Assembly: GCA_020698575.1 (NCBI GenBank)
Contig: CM036243.1
Span: forward strand, 26,147,403 to 26,211,402
Length of the DNA stretch: 64,000 nt
Reading direction: 5' to 3'
From: Bostrychus sinensis
Lineage: Eukaryota > Chordata > Actinopteri > Gobiiformes > Eleotridae
The translations under genes were made by a program, and so were the position numbers. Shown here piece by piece: positions 21,101-32,907 of the stretch. Under the pieces are notes generated by a model, which was not told the DNA's origin, made no database searches, and saw nothing but the letters and a program-made list of their open reading frames with translations. The stretch's first letter is position 1. Each line of letters starts with the position of its first letter.

Positions 21101-22268
21101 TTTGCACGTCCAATTAAAACCAACATGGTGGGTGGTGACTCCAGAGTTCAGAACTCTTTAACACTCGATTCGCTCACAGAGAGAGAAATAAAAAGAAAAC
21201 ACCACATTATCACAGCAGGCGGCATGTGGCAAAAACACACACACACACGCACAAATACACATGCATTTGCACAAACACTTGTAACGATGAAAAGGATGTA
21301 ATGGCGAGAGGGCTCAGGTCTATTATACATGCAAGAAGACAAGAGTAAGGTATCAGAGAGGATGAGCTGCTCGTTACGAAACAAACAAATACACAGGAAT
21401 GTATCAACATAATCAAACAGCATCAGGAAACATGGTGGAGTACCCCCTGGACAAAGACAAGTTAGTCGCAGGGCTGACACAAAGACATACAGTACACTGA
21501 CAGACAACCATTCACACTCACAGTCACTCACTAGGGGCACTTTAGATTCACTTGACTAATTCACATAACACATGTATGTATGTCTTTGGATGGTGTGAGG
21601 GAGCCAGAGTACCCGGAGAGAACCAATTGTAACACAGGGAGGACATGCAGACTCCGCCCAGAAAAAAAACAGGGGTGCTGCAAACAGTGCACCCCTATTA
21701 TTATAAAATATTATTATAGTTAGAGGAAGATAAATAGCTATATTTTTGTATTTATTTTATTATGCAGTAGTCATAGCACAACAGTGTGCTATGATGCTAA
21801 TGATTATAAATGGCTTTTTAGACACCCATCCAGGGTTCCACAATAAGTGATATTCCACTGATTTATTGCATTTATAAATTTTAATACAAATAACTCCTGT
21901 CTGCTGGAGCTCTGATCTTTTGTTTCTATCCAATAAACAAAACACAGCTAGTTTTATTAACTTGTTACAAACCATAACTATGTCTTTTATCTTGTACAGA
22001 CACCCACCTGTTCGGCCAGAAGTTGCTGCTGCTGTTGTCTCTGCTCCCTGAAGAGCTGCTGTTTCTGCTGCTCCATCATGTGCATTTGGACCCTCTTCTC
22101 CTGCTCCATGGCCATCATCTGCTTCATCATGGCCTGCTGCTGGTTGCCCACGTAGCCTGGAGGGGGTCCTGAACCCTGGTTGGGCCCTACCCCAGAAGCC
22201 ACACCTCCACCGGGGTGAGGAGGCGGGATGGCACCGGGCGGCCGGGACATTCCTACCACTCCTTGTTC
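17051..22268 (-). CDS. maml3: Mastermind-like transcriptional co-activator, probably MAML3 (C-terminal 469 residues)
   Basis: Mastermind-like proteins bind the Notch intracellular domain/CSL complex in the nucleus through an N-terminal helix and recruit p300 through the rest. The coding join is 22268-22008, 20068-19990 and 18120-17051 (1410 nt including the TAG stop). All junctions are in phase. The product is rich in Gln, Met, Gly and Pro, typical of the family's disordered activation region. It includes QQHLPRQMGQGQRNPYP and ends in an acidic/aromatic tail DSSDGWMEEFFPGQ. The N-terminal CSL/ankyrin-binding exon and the large Gln-rich exon are missing to the right. The choice of MAML3 over MAML1 or MAML2 rests mainly on the naa15 neighbourhood, since the two are close together on human 4q31.1. 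Confidence 0.88.
18121..19989 (-). other. maml3 last intron
   Basis: 1.87-kb intron dominated by the pyrimidine tract at 18633-19462. The remaining parts (18.12-18.63 and 19.46-19.99 kb) show nothing recognised. Confidence 0.88.
18633..19462. repeat. Long (CCTT)n-type polypyrimidine tract
   Basis: About 830 bp almost entirely C/T on the plus strand, built from CCTT, CTTC, TCCC and ATTC units. It is therefore purine-rich in the maml3 transcript. Long open frames in it read as Ser/Phe/Leu/Pro repeats and are artefacts of composition. Confidence 0.95.
19990..20068 (-). CDS. maml3: maml3 penultimate exon (79 nt)
   Basis: Encodes LQQQQHLPRQMGQGQRNPYP and QVNQYQ, a motif diagnostic of mastermind-like proteins. 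The acceptor is atgcag and the donor gtatgc. It starts in phase 0 and ends one base into Gly. It was found from splice sites and homology because it is short. Confidence 0.92.
20293..20715. mobile_element. Non-autonomous hAT-type transposon (423 bp)
   Basis: Flanked by a perfect 8-bp target duplication, gctctgac (20285-20292 and 20716-20723). The ends are imperfect inverted repeats: tagggctacacaatat on the left, and tcggggtgcacaatat as the reverse complement of the right. An 8-bp duplication and a TAGGG-type terminus are hAT characters. The interior is AT-rich with no transposase. Confidence 0.85.
21472..21660 (-). repeat. Dispersed teleost repeat
   Basis: Includes caaccattcacactcac and, further on, gtacccggagagaacc and ggacatgcagactccgc, hallmarks of a very common fish interspersed repeat read on the minus strand. 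Relatives in this window lie at 3083-3205, 38330-38510 and 58996-59250. Confidence 0.75.
22008..22268 (-). CDS. maml3: maml3 internal exon (87 codons)
   Basis: Starts EQGVVGMSRPPGAIPPPHPG. It continues to GYVGNQQQAMMKQMMAMEQE, then a Gln/Met/Arg-rich probable coiled region (residues about 45-85) ending QQQQQLLAEQ. The acceptor is cttccag and the donor gtgggt. Phase 0 at both ends, so skipping it would remove 87 residues without a frameshift. Confidence 0.92.
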
Positions 22269-22494
22269 CTGGAAGAGATAATAAGGGGAAATGGTCAGCT
22301 GGGTGAAAACACTGAGTCCATATTAGAGGTTGTGTGTAAGACTATCCATTGCAATGCTTAAGATGAAGTACATGCAGCATTTAATATTAGACTTATATGT
22401 TGTATATGTCCCTTTTTTGTATGTAGGGTAGATATTTTAGTTGGGAAAGAGATCAGGGAAGTATTTTGGCATAACATTAGAGCAATATACACAT

Positions 22495-22962
22495 AAAACA
22501 TTATAACCACATGCCAAATAGTGGTGGTCATAATGTTATGTCCCAAATATGCAGCCCTATACCCAACAGACTGATGCACTGTGTATTCTGACAGCTTTCT
22601 ATCAAAACTAGCATTAACTACTTTTGCAAATTTAGCTACAGCAACTAGTTGGTTGGATCGCACCACACCACACAGGCCAGCTCCCAACACGCATCACCTG
22701 TCCCTGGTTCACAAGTGTTACTAGCTTGGACCACTTTTGATGCAGACCGGGAAAAAGAGCTACAGTTTTGGAGATGGTCCAGTCGTCTAGCCAACACAAT
22801 TTGGCCCTTGACTTAAAACCTTAAGCTTATCAATTTTTCTACATGAACTTTTAGGACATGATGTGTATTGTTGCCTTTTATATCCCACCCACTAACAGGT
22901 GCCATGATAAAGAGATAATATGTTATTCACTTCAAGTCATAATGTTATGCTTGATCGGTGTA
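22495..22962 (+). repeat. Dispersed repeat family A, copy 1
   Basis: Contains acattataaccac near the left and gtcataatgttatgcttgat near the right, with acagttttggagatggtcc and cccactaacaggtgccatga inside. The same order of blocks recurs at 39576-40030 and 56012-56269. The inverted ends suggest an old non-autonomous DNA element. Confidence 0.75.
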
Positions 22963-24189
22963 ATAAATAAAGGAAGCAGGGCATTACAAATGTGTATATT
23001 TACGCCACTATGAAATAAAGGCACAGATCTTAACCCAAAGGTACTTTTCTAAAAACAAAACTGCTGCCTGTCTGGCTTTATGGTCTAGCTCAAGAGTGAT
23101 CACATCAGGCCACACTGAGTCCTTGGATCAGACTCTGGTTGGTCCTCACTGCATATATTATCTCTTCATTAGCATATAAAGAGCACTTCCTCCTCCACTC
23201 GGCCGTATGCTAATCTCTAATAGGATGAAATGGCTTGCTCTGGCCAATGAAAGGGGAGCGTTTATGAATCTATAAAGATTAGACAGTGAAAGGAGAGTGG
23301 ACATCGTTTAGCCTGCGATAGAGAGACGAGAAAGACACTAAAGGATGCATGAACAAATACGAATAGATGTATTGCATAAATGACAAGTAGGCATCCAAAC
23401 ATTTCTGGTGCAACACATTTCCTGTTTTTGGCTATGAATCATACAATACTACTACTGTTACTACCACAACTACTCCTGCACTACAACAATTACTACTACT
23501 ACTAACTGGTATGTCTATACTACTAATATTATTAGTAACACTGCCACTACCTCTACTACCATTACTACAACCACTACTCTCACTAACACAATCACTGTTT
23601 TACTTCCACATTTCTGTACTTTATTTACTTGCCTAGCCTTTCAGTGATGTTCAATAATGTAACAAAGAGTATATGTAGTTAGCTATTACCACTACTACTA
23701 CTACTGAACAGTATGTCTTAGATAAATATACGCACTTATTTAAGTCCACATTTCTGAACTTTATTTACTAGCCTGTCTTTCAATAGAGTATGAACAATAC
23801 AATTTGCAGCCACACACAGAAAGAGGGAAAGCCTGTACAAATCATATTTAACTGCAGGCTACGAATCAAACAGCCAAAGCGGGATTACAGTGGTGCATAG
23901 TAGCCGTGGCTGGAGTCTGTAACACGGCACTATACTCGATATGTTTTCAAAGAGCCAAAGCCTCATAATCCGTATTGAGGCTGTGCTGCTCTTAGAAAAG
24001 GAGTTAGGTGGAGATAAAGCTCATATATTAGAGCACAAAGAACCCTGTGGAGCAAACAAAATCAACTGCTTAAGACTGACTTCAGCAGACACAGACCAGA
24101 CCAGACTGATCGATGTTCAGAGCTACGTGTCTCATCTCCGGCTCACATTTGCCCGGAGTACGGCAATCACAATAGGAGAGAGGAGACAG

Positions 24190-25045
24190 AAGACAGCATA
24201 CTACAATAACAACTGCTGCTACTACTACTGCAACTACTGCTACTACTATTGCTGCTGCTACTACTACTGCAACTACTGCTACTACTACTACACAGGGTAC
24301 GGCAATTACAGCAAAACAATAGGAAAAGGGAGACAGGAAGGAGAGGAATAGTACTGCAATTTCCCTTAACAGTACTCCTGACAACTATTGCTACAAGACT
24401 ACTACAATTACTACTGGTAGTACTCCTATTATTATTATTACTATGATTAATAGTACTGCTACAACCGCCCTGTGTAAAGCAATCACAGCAATAAAAAAAG
24501 AGAGTCTGAAAGAAGACGCATACTTGTGCTTCTACACAACTACTACCAACACCACTAATCCTACTTTGAGGTGTACAGCAATTATGACATACACTACTAC
24601 TAATAATAATACTACTATTACTCGTAGTACTCCTACTGCTACTGCTACTACTACAGGTCCTGCTACTGCTGCTACTACTAGTCCTGCAACTACTACTACT
24701 TCTACTACTAATACTAGTAGTAGTTCTCCTGCTACTACTACTGCTACTACTGCTGCTACTACTGCTGCTACTACTACTGCTACTACTACTACTACTACCA
24801 ACACCACTAATCCTACTTTGAAGTGTCCAGCAATTATGACATACACTACTACTACTAATAATAATACTACTATTACTAGTAGCTCTCCTACTACTACTTC
24901 TACTACTAATACTAGTAGTGGTTCTCCTGCTACTACTACTGCTACTACTGCTGCTACTACTACTACTGCTGCTGCTACTCCTAGGATTCCACTAGTAATA
25001 GCTATTACTACTGATACTGTTACTACTACCTTCTACTACCACTGG
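24190..25045. repeat. ACT/TAC trinucleotide composite repeat
   Basis: Dense degenerate (ACT)n with interspersed copies of a ggcaatcaca-like motif (near 24162, 24300, 24477, 24574, 24828 and 25050). A block of about 250 bp is tandemly duplicated: the phrase accaacaccactaatcctac starts at 24545 and again at 24794. The Thr-rich or Val-rich open frames are artefacts. Confidence 0.93.
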
Positions 25046-26394
25046 GAAAAGGCAATCACAGTGTACAGCTAGAGAGAGGAGACAGGGAAAGAGAGGCGTA
25101 GTGATGGCCGGTGACCAACGGGTGGCAGTGGTGATCTTTAAGAGGTCCTTGTGTATGTGTATGTATATGTGTATGTGTGTGTCTATGGCCTCAGCAGATG
25201 GCTCAATCATGACGTTCTGATCTACGATCTCTCTCCAACTCCCCCCACTCAAACTACCTCTTTACTTTCTTTCTCTCTAAAACACGCGGCCATCAAACTC
25301 CTAGCACAACACTTTCTCTGCTTCTCACTCTTTCACTGTGTGCAGACAGCGAGCCCTGAGTCATGTCCGCACAATCGCAGGGGCATGAAGGGACTGGGAG
25401 GGAGGCAAGATGGATTACAGAGGAAAGAAATGGAGAAGGGAAAAGTCCATTTTGGTGAAAGTGGCTTAGTTTGAGACGTCAGTATGTTTTAGATGAACAT
25501 AAAGCAATCAAAATATAAAGCAATCAAATGAAGAAATCAATGCATTTTCACTGTGTAAGAACTTCATGGTACATTGTTCAAGTACAGCTGATATGGATAA
25601 ACTGACAAGGCAAGCTACTTCTACAACTACAACTTTACAATTACTACTACTACTACTACATCTATTAAAACATGTAAAAGAACCACAATATCATATCAAA
25701 CAATGAAATAAATAAACAACACAACCAGTATAGACAGAATTTCTTTGTCTAAGAATTTCAGTGTACAATGTGGAAGTACAGTTACTACTACTACTACTGC
25801 TGCTCAGTGTATGGCAAAAAAGACATGGAAGGAGAGTTGTAGTACTCTCCTATTACTGCTACTACTACTGTATCTAGGACTGCTAGTGCTACTACTACCA
25901 CTACTATGTTTTTCTTTCATATAGCTGCTACAGATAAACTGTGGACAAAGCTATTTCCAATGATGACTTTGGCTGTAAATGAGACAGAAAGAAGAAGCCA
26001 GAAAATGTTGTGTAAAAGTCATGTCCAGGGAAAGCAGAGGTTGGAGGAGAACAGATGGCACCCAGTGATGTCCGCTCTGAGGATTCAACTTCACAACTCT
26101 GAAGCAAAATCATAAACTTTTTGAGACTATTGATGCACAAACTCTTTTGATTACCCCACCTGTATGGAAGTGGTTTGGATCACTGTTTTCTGTTCTATAA
26201 AAAACATATAATTGGCAGCTAGTGAGACCAGCTGTAATGGGTTAATACATCTAGCTGCATAATGGGAACCAAAGTTGCTACTAAATGTCGAAGGGCAAGA
26301 CTATTACTAATATTACTATTTCTGATACCTCTTCTACTATAAGAATCAGGTATGCCTTAAAGGGGAACAGTGCAACCTATTTGACCTTAACTGA

Positions 26395-26522
26395 ACAGCA
26401 CAGGAGTCAACTGGACTCGTGTTTTTACAAGTTACTCTGAAATGTAGGGGGAGCTCTGTAGTGACCGTTTTGCAACCAAAACAGCAGAGAATTGAGTTGC
26501 AAAGTTGCATGGTTCCCCTTTA
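26395..26522. repeat. Dispersed repeat family B, copy 1
   Basis: Shares gactcgtg, then tgtagggggagctc and caaagttgcatg, in the same order with 54789-54905. Confidence 0.65.
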
Positions 26523-26586
26523 ATAAAAATAAACATATTTCTTCTAGATGTTGAGGAGCAATACTAGCAGTAATACTAGAACTACT

Positions 26587-27184
26587 TAGCCTAGCCAGCC
26601 AGACAAACTCTTTTCCTATTCTATACAAAGAAGTTAGTCTGGTAACCCTTTGTGTAAGTTTTGTTTCTGTGGCGGAACAATGACAGGCAGAGTAACCAAT
26701 CAGAAAAATGAAGGGCGGGACATAAGCGGTGCACTGCTGACCTGTAACCCAAACAAAAATGTCTGATTCTTGCCAGTTTTTTCATAAAACACAAGAATAC
26801 GCCGTATTATGAGCAGCTACTTTCAGCCACAGGAGCCACTTGTACAAAGACGTTGCTTAGATGTGGTCAACAGGACTTAACTGTTGTTAAAATGGCAACA
26901 AGAAGAAGAAACAAATCCCACAGAAGACTGAACAGCAATGCGAACTTCAGCAGAATCAACAGGTGATAAATGAAAATGCTGTTAATCAGGTCAGAGAAGT
27001 TATTAAATAAGCTTGGTAACTAGTGCTACCTTGGTTAGCTTCTGCATTCATAAGACATGCTGCAGATAAACGGCTGTGATAGGCCAATTCCAACACAACA
27101 AGAGGAGAAATGCTTCCTTCTGAGAGGGGAACCAGACTGTCCTGCATGTGAAAAGAAAGTAGGAGAGTCTGGCTCGCCAGGCTA
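26587..27184. mobile_element. Non-autonomous DNA transposon with 9-bp target duplication (598 bp)
   Basis: Inverted ends tagcctagccagccagac on the left and tagcctggcgagccagac as the reverse complement of the right, 16 of 18 identical. The flanks agaactact (26578-26586) and agtactact (27185-27193) agree at 8 of 9 positions. It is inserted in ACT-rich DNA. The duplication length fits a MULE- or Merlin-like origin, but the superfamily is not certain. No transposase. Confidence 0.75.
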
Positions 27185-27586
27185 AGTACTACTTCAAATA
27201 GGTATGTCTTATACATATATTCCATGTTTCTGTACCTAATTTACCAGCCTGCCTTTCAATATTGTTCAATAATGGAACAAAGAATGGATATAGTTAACTT
27301 TGCCTTTCCCTGAGTGCTTGATTCTGGCAGGGACCATCTCGATCTCAGTCCCCCAAACCATTCAACAGAAATAGGTCAGCTCCTAATGAGCCTCAATGGC
27401 CAGCCAGCAACTACAGCTGTACGAGAACTCTGGACTTTCAAATGGCAACAAGCTACTGTAGGATGCCAATAGATGTGTTCATGACAGGAAAGAGCTGGCC
27501 AAATGGGAGATGGAAAAGTGAAATGGGATGGTGAAGTGAGAGGGGAATGTATCACCAGTTGTTCCGGAGGATGTTTGTTGTCCATG

Positions 27587-27618
27587 CGTGTGTGTGTATG
27601 TGTGTGTGTGTGTGTGTG
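27587..27618. repeat. (GT)n microsatellite, interrupted
   Basis: gtgtgtgt with one TATG interruption. Confidence 0.95.
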
Positions 27619-28920
27619 GTGGAGGCTGTCGGCTTTATTGGGTTAGGAAGCACGGAGAGCCCAGGTGATTGCATTACACCAAAAGTGAGTGCAAATGCAG
27701 GCACATGGAGAGAGGCAGGCAGCAGATGTGTGTAGCTATAATGTATATGCTTGTGTAGTCAAAAGCACAGCAACCAGAACTTAGTCAAGACAGAGACCAA
27801 GTTAGGACTAACATTTGAGTCAAAACCAGATCAAGACCAATGCATGATGGGAAGAAATGAAGAAGGAGAACAGACAAGTCCATTTGTTGATGCTGCAGGA
27901 GAACAGTAATCACCTGTTTTAAAAATACAACCAATAATGAGCCTTGATATTGGTTGCAAAACTTTCTATTTAATTGCATAGTGGTCAAAAAGTCTAACTA
28001 AAAAAATGAAGCTGTTTGTGTCTCACTTTTTAGACCAAGTACCATAATACTAGAGAGACCCTGGTTTGACTCCCAGCTCTGGTGTTCTTACTGTATATTC
28101 ATCTCTGTGTGTTGAGAGCCCATATAGAATCCCAATATTAGACATTAGTGCCGTTTATGTTCCTAAAGCTGGCCCGGTTGGACCATTGGGAGTTGTAATG
28201 TTGTTTTCATATTTCCTTGTTAAGCGTACAATGTTACTTTGTACATGTATAACGTGCACTGATTTTGTCTTGTGAGTGGATTATCTTAATTTTTTTTCAG
28301 TATGATTGTTCATAGATGACAGCATGACCCTGCAGGGCTACTGTAGGCACTTAAAAGAGAGGACAGATGTGAGGTATGAATCTGAAATGACAATGTTCCC
28401 AAACTACACTGTGCACCTTTAAAATATTATTGTTATATTATGACTGAGATTTGAGTCCAACACTAGTCCTGGGTACAGTAGTACTTGCAGGATTTGTAAA
28501 GGTGGAGTGTGGTACAATGGTATAATCAGACACAGCTGGGATGAAATCACCTGCTTCTTACAGTGACCACAGCGGGGAGATTAAAGGCTGCACTTGCTGT
28601 TTTAAAACAACACGTGTGTACCCTTAAAACAGGTCTAAATACAAGCGGCACATTGAAAAACCACAAGGCAAACAGACTGTGAGAACAGCACTTTGCGATG
28701 CGTGAGCTGGCGCATCAATGCATTGAGTAAAACACAAGTACACATTGTGCACAGACACACATAGGCGGCGTATAAGAGCATCCTGGCAGCAGAGCGGTGG
28801 CTGTCTCTCCAGAGTGGATCACATCTGTCACCCACTTGTGTAAGAGACGAAGGGAGGAGGAGAGAGGAGAAGTGAGCAGGAAGAGGAGATGCTTCATTAG
28901 ACGCTCACCACAGACACACT

Positions 28921-29212
28921 CACAGTATGAAGGACTGACAGTATATAGGAGCAGGCACAGTTAGCTGCTCAGTATGTCGGCTTCACAAGGCCTGGATCCT
29001 ATTTACTCCCAGTCAAAAGCATTACAAAATACTTAGTCAGTATTGATGAGTGTGAAGGATCATAACAACAGAATGAAGGACTAACAGTATAAGGTTAAGC
29101 TGGAGTAGGCCAATGTACATATGGCAGGCTGCATAAAGCCTGGATCTGATTTAGTCCCAATCAAAGACATTTAACAACACTAAGCCAGTACTGATGACTG
29201 AGACGATGAACA
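28921..29212. repeat. Tandem duplication, unit about 146 bp
   Basis: atgaaggactgacagtata at 28927 recurs as atgaaggactaacagtata at 29073. The pair also shares gcctggat and further blocks. The two units are diverged. Confidence 0.85.
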
Positions 29213-29454
29213 ACCCATCCAATTAACTGTTGTTATACTGCTACCCTGATGTGGGGGTGGACTGATGTGTGATTAACAGTTGCTTTCTGCTGCTAGCATT
29301 GTTTCAAGCTTTTTGTAAAGTAAAGCAACCTGACCAAATGAGTGTTTCACTGTATCGCATTATGTAACTTTGCCACACATAGACAGTTTCAAATATGGCA
29401 ATTTCTGGTCCAAATTCATGTTTTACTGCATTGCATTATGAACCTCAAAGATGG

Positions 29455-29845
29455 GTGTGTACCTATCTTCCCCAGTATCTATGTTCCACAGTACCAATGT
29501 TCCCCAGTATCTTTTTTTTTTTTTTTTTTATATAGCGCTTTACCTATGACACAAGTCACCCAAAGCGCTTTACACAGAAGGGAAGGGGTATTTCATTCAT
29601 TCCATACTCGGTGGTGGTAAGCTACATTTTGTAGTCACAGTTTCCCCTGGGGTAGACTATGTTCCCCAGCACATATGTTACTCAGGACCTATGTTTCCCA
29701 GTACCTATGTTCCCCAGTGTCTATGTTGCCCACTACCTATGTTCCACAGCATCTATGTTCCCCAATACCTATGTCTAGCTTAACCCTAATCTTAACCTTA
29801 ATATTCTCTGGGGAACATAGGTACTGGGGAACATAGAGTTGACCC
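29455..29845. repeat. Minisatellite of about 17-19 bp with inverted copies, interrupted by another repeat
   Basis: Units resemble tatgttccccagtacc at 29455-29510 and 29655-29775. Between them (about 29511-29650) is a poly-T and a block with tatagcgctttacc and aaagcgctttacac, from a different fish repeat. At 29813-29843 the unit appears twice in reverse complement (ggggaacataggtactgggg). Confidence 0.88.
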
Positions 29846-30356
29846 CTCAAAGATACCAGCATTACTAGCTCACTATACCTAATTTTAGCTTTACTTTATG
29901 CTTCCCAAATTCAGACCTTATTCCAAATATGGTCATTTATGATTCTTTTAACAGTATTTTTCTGTTTCTGTTTTGTTCTTCTGCACCACAGCTTGGTCAT
30001 GGTTTGAGTTGTAGCAGCATCTAATAAAAATGTAGCATGGTTTCAGAGTAAGCCTTAGTGGACCACCTGAAGGTCACAGGTGGGCTCTCTATCACAGTCA
30101 GAGCTCATCAGCGTCAGGATCCACAGAGGTCGACCTCGCTCTTTCACCCGACGCTGAAGCCTAGAAGCAGACATATGCAAATTTAAGCTGCTAACAATAA
30201 CTGCGGCTGAGGCTGAAGGCTACAGTACACTTTCAAGATAATGTAAGGTATGAAGGAAAGGTAATCAGTATATGTGAGAATGAATAGTAGTGCTCACAGT
30301 GCCTATACTCACACTAATATATACTCATAGGTTCTCAGACTGTGGTGCAGATATAA

Positions 30357-30470
30357 CCAGTGGTGGCCAAAGTACTCAGCTTCATTACTTAAGTAAAAGT
30401 AAAAAGTCTCCTGGTCAAATATTACTCCAATACAATGTGGCACTTTGTGATCTGTGTAAGGTGTATAAAT
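30357..30470. repeat. Dispersed AAGTACTC-type repeat, fragment
   Basis: gtggccaaagtactcag followed by acttaagtaaaagta, typical of a common teleost repeat. Related sequence occurs at 43240-43390 (minus) and 43905-44035. Confidence 0.7.
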
Positions 30471-32117
30471 AACATTTGATTACTTACCTACTATAGTTTA
30501 CCATACCAGACTGAACCCGTAAATGGCACCATAGACATAAACATATTTGGTTAGGAATTATCTGAATGAATATAGACACTTGAGAGCCAATAACTGAATA
30601 ACTGTCATCATGTTAGTACTGTAATTTAGTGGGATTAAGGTGGTACTTGCAATGTTTAATATCTGTTGGTGATACTTCATGTGAAAGGTTTGAGCTATTG
30701 CAAATGTTACAATGACATTTTTAGGATTCAGCAACAACAAAAACAGACTTCAGAAATGACTGGGGTCTCCCTAAGTCATGTGATTATGGCGTCATAGAGA
30801 AGTTTCAAGCTTGATTGTGAACAGAAATGACTTTTTTCTGAAATGCTGTTTCAGATAAAAAGCAAATTAGAGCTGATGTTTGTTATGCTTTTTTGCGAAC
30901 AAGTCTTTATATGCTACAGAGAAACCGTTAAGATAGATTTCCACTTGAGCAGCACAAACAAAATGAAAAGCTTAACTAAAAAGTGGCTTTGCATATTTTT
31001 AGATGTACAGCAGAGTTAGACAGAGTTTGAGTGATAGGGCTGACACAATGAAATGAAATGTTACACTGCGCTCCAAGTCTGACTTGAATGACTTTGAAAT
31101 ATAATGTACACTTTGTAAATGCTTTGTAAAGACTACAGTTAATTCGATGAACAAAAGATGTGTCAAAGCATTTGTTAGAGAGCACAATAGAGAAGTCTTC
31201 ACAGCTGGTTATATATTCACTTACCCTTAAGCGGCTGTATGTGACAAAGGAAACCTGTTGCATGTGGGTCTAAACACATGTTCATTTCTCTATAGTTGTT
31301 ACAGTGGATTTGAAGAGGTGTGGTATAATAAAAGCAAACCTTAACAATAAACTATTCTGCTAATGCTAAATTGTGCTAAATCTACTTTTTTCTTAGTTTA
31401 AAAAAAAAATCATGTTATAATGTTGTTTCCACCTCAAAAACATACCTGGAGTAGAATTTTGTTTCATTCTCTGCAAATTAAACCTAAACCTTTATTTAAT
31501 GTGTATCTCAGTTTCACCCAAAATGTCACTTACACATTTTATATTCTCAACCTTAAGCATTTTGCAACACCTGCTGACTGATCCGTTCAAAACACATATC
31601 TTGGCTAACCCTGAGCAGATGGAGAAGCCAGAACTCACAAACTATCCCCACAGCACCAAGGGGAAAGAAGACATCATGAAGAAGACACTCACAACTGTAA
31701 CAAGCGGTGTGGTGCAAGTCTGGAGCCGGTGGTTTGCTGCTCGGCCAATGCTCTCTCAAGTGTAGAGCAGATCCACCTCCCAGACCCACCCCCTCAAATA
31801 CACACTACTCTCCCTGAAGAGGGTTATATTTAAACTGTGGAGAGGAGACTCGCTCCCCACTGAGGCCTGTTTAATCTCCAACATCTCGGCGCTAAACCTT
31901 AACTGGCCTACTTCAGACCCTTTGCGATCTGCACACACGCTTTACATGCAGCAAGAGGCTGGGGGAAAGTGTGCAATCTGAAATATGTTCCTAAGACACT
32001 GAGCTGAGTTTTCTCTGTTGTCAAAGTACTTCATCATGACTATATTTTATGAAATAGAAATCTGTTTTCATATTATTTGATCTTGCCACAAGTGACCAGC
32101 ATCCTATTTTAGAAAAC

Positions 32118-32270
32118 ACTTCTTCGTTCCTTTCCCTTCTGGGATCGCCACAGCAAATCATCTGCCTCCTAGCCTGCAGTGATTTAAATTTGTATATGGT
32201 TTTATGCTAGATGCCCGTCTCCTGGTGCCACCCTCTGTGTTTGTCCAAGTTTGGTACTGGCACAAAGAGT
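32118..32270 (+). repeat. Dispersed repeat family C, copy 1
   Basis: Has gggatcgccacagcaaatca, then ttttatgctagatgcccgtc and tttggtactggcac. Family members in this window are at 32908-33022, 44672-44712 and 46205-46275 (plus), and 35310-35380, 38149-38220 and 60567-60626 (minus). Confidence 0.75.
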
Positions 32271-32907
32271 ACCCTCGCTTGTGATCCCTTGTGGCTAGAT
32301 TCTTAGACTGTATGTTGATAATGTCTTGTAATACAATGTAAAGTTAACATGCTCTGCTTCTGAAGAGTGAGAAATTAAATCGCCTCCCATTTGTCAGTTT
32401 GCGCTCACAGACAGTTGATAACATGGCTCCATGACCATCCTTTACCGAGCGGATCCATGCGGCGCAGCTGTGAAATACATGCTGGTATGTAGCAGTGGAT
32501 CAATTTAAGTAAATGAATCCCTGCAGCAGGCTGCTATGTGGAGGCTCTGAGTTTAACCAGGGATTTCTCTGTCCACCCACAGGCAGCACACACAGAGCAA
32601 CGCCACTGTATGTCTCTTTATGTATATGACAGAAGGAAGGCAAGGCATTTAACATTATGTCATGCAGTACAACTGCCACAACTACTTACAAAATGTGGTA
32701 AAAATAATCCAAAGCAGATACAGGGCAACCTTTAATTTATTCAACCAGTACAGCACATGGACCATTAAATATTGTGATCAAATACAACTGATTTGGCATT
32801 TTGTTTCTCTCTTTTACCAAACAAAAGTTAATGCCAGAGAATTAAGTTTGTCAACAGTCACTTTAGTGAACATTATCTACATTTTGAAAAAATATATATT
32901 TTGACTT

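Larger units (their letters stand above)
20069..22007 (-). other. maml3 intron between the 79-nt and 261-nt exons
   Basis: 1.94-kb intron containing a hAT-type element (20293-20715), a short CA microsatellite (about 21236-21250) and a dispersed repeat (21472-21660). Confidence 0.88.
22269..28500 (-). other. maml3 upstream intron, part 1: ACT-rich composite repeats
   Basis: No exon seen. Holds a dispersed repeat (22495-22962), a candidate regulatory stretch (23100-23330), an ACT-rich zone from 23.4 to about 26.6 kb with its core at 24190-25045, a transposon at 26587-27184 and a GT microsatellite at 27587-27618. 27.7-28.5 kb holds nothing recognised. Confidence 0.75.

Noticed and set aside
24443..25072. 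209-codon Thr-rich plus-strand frame, and Val/Ala-rich minus frames
   Set aside because: Translation of the (ACT)n array; composition artefact.
29455..29845. Possible CRISPR-like array of short spaced repeats
   Set aside because: Units are contiguous, diverged and of minisatellite type in a vertebrate intron; there are no uniform spacers.
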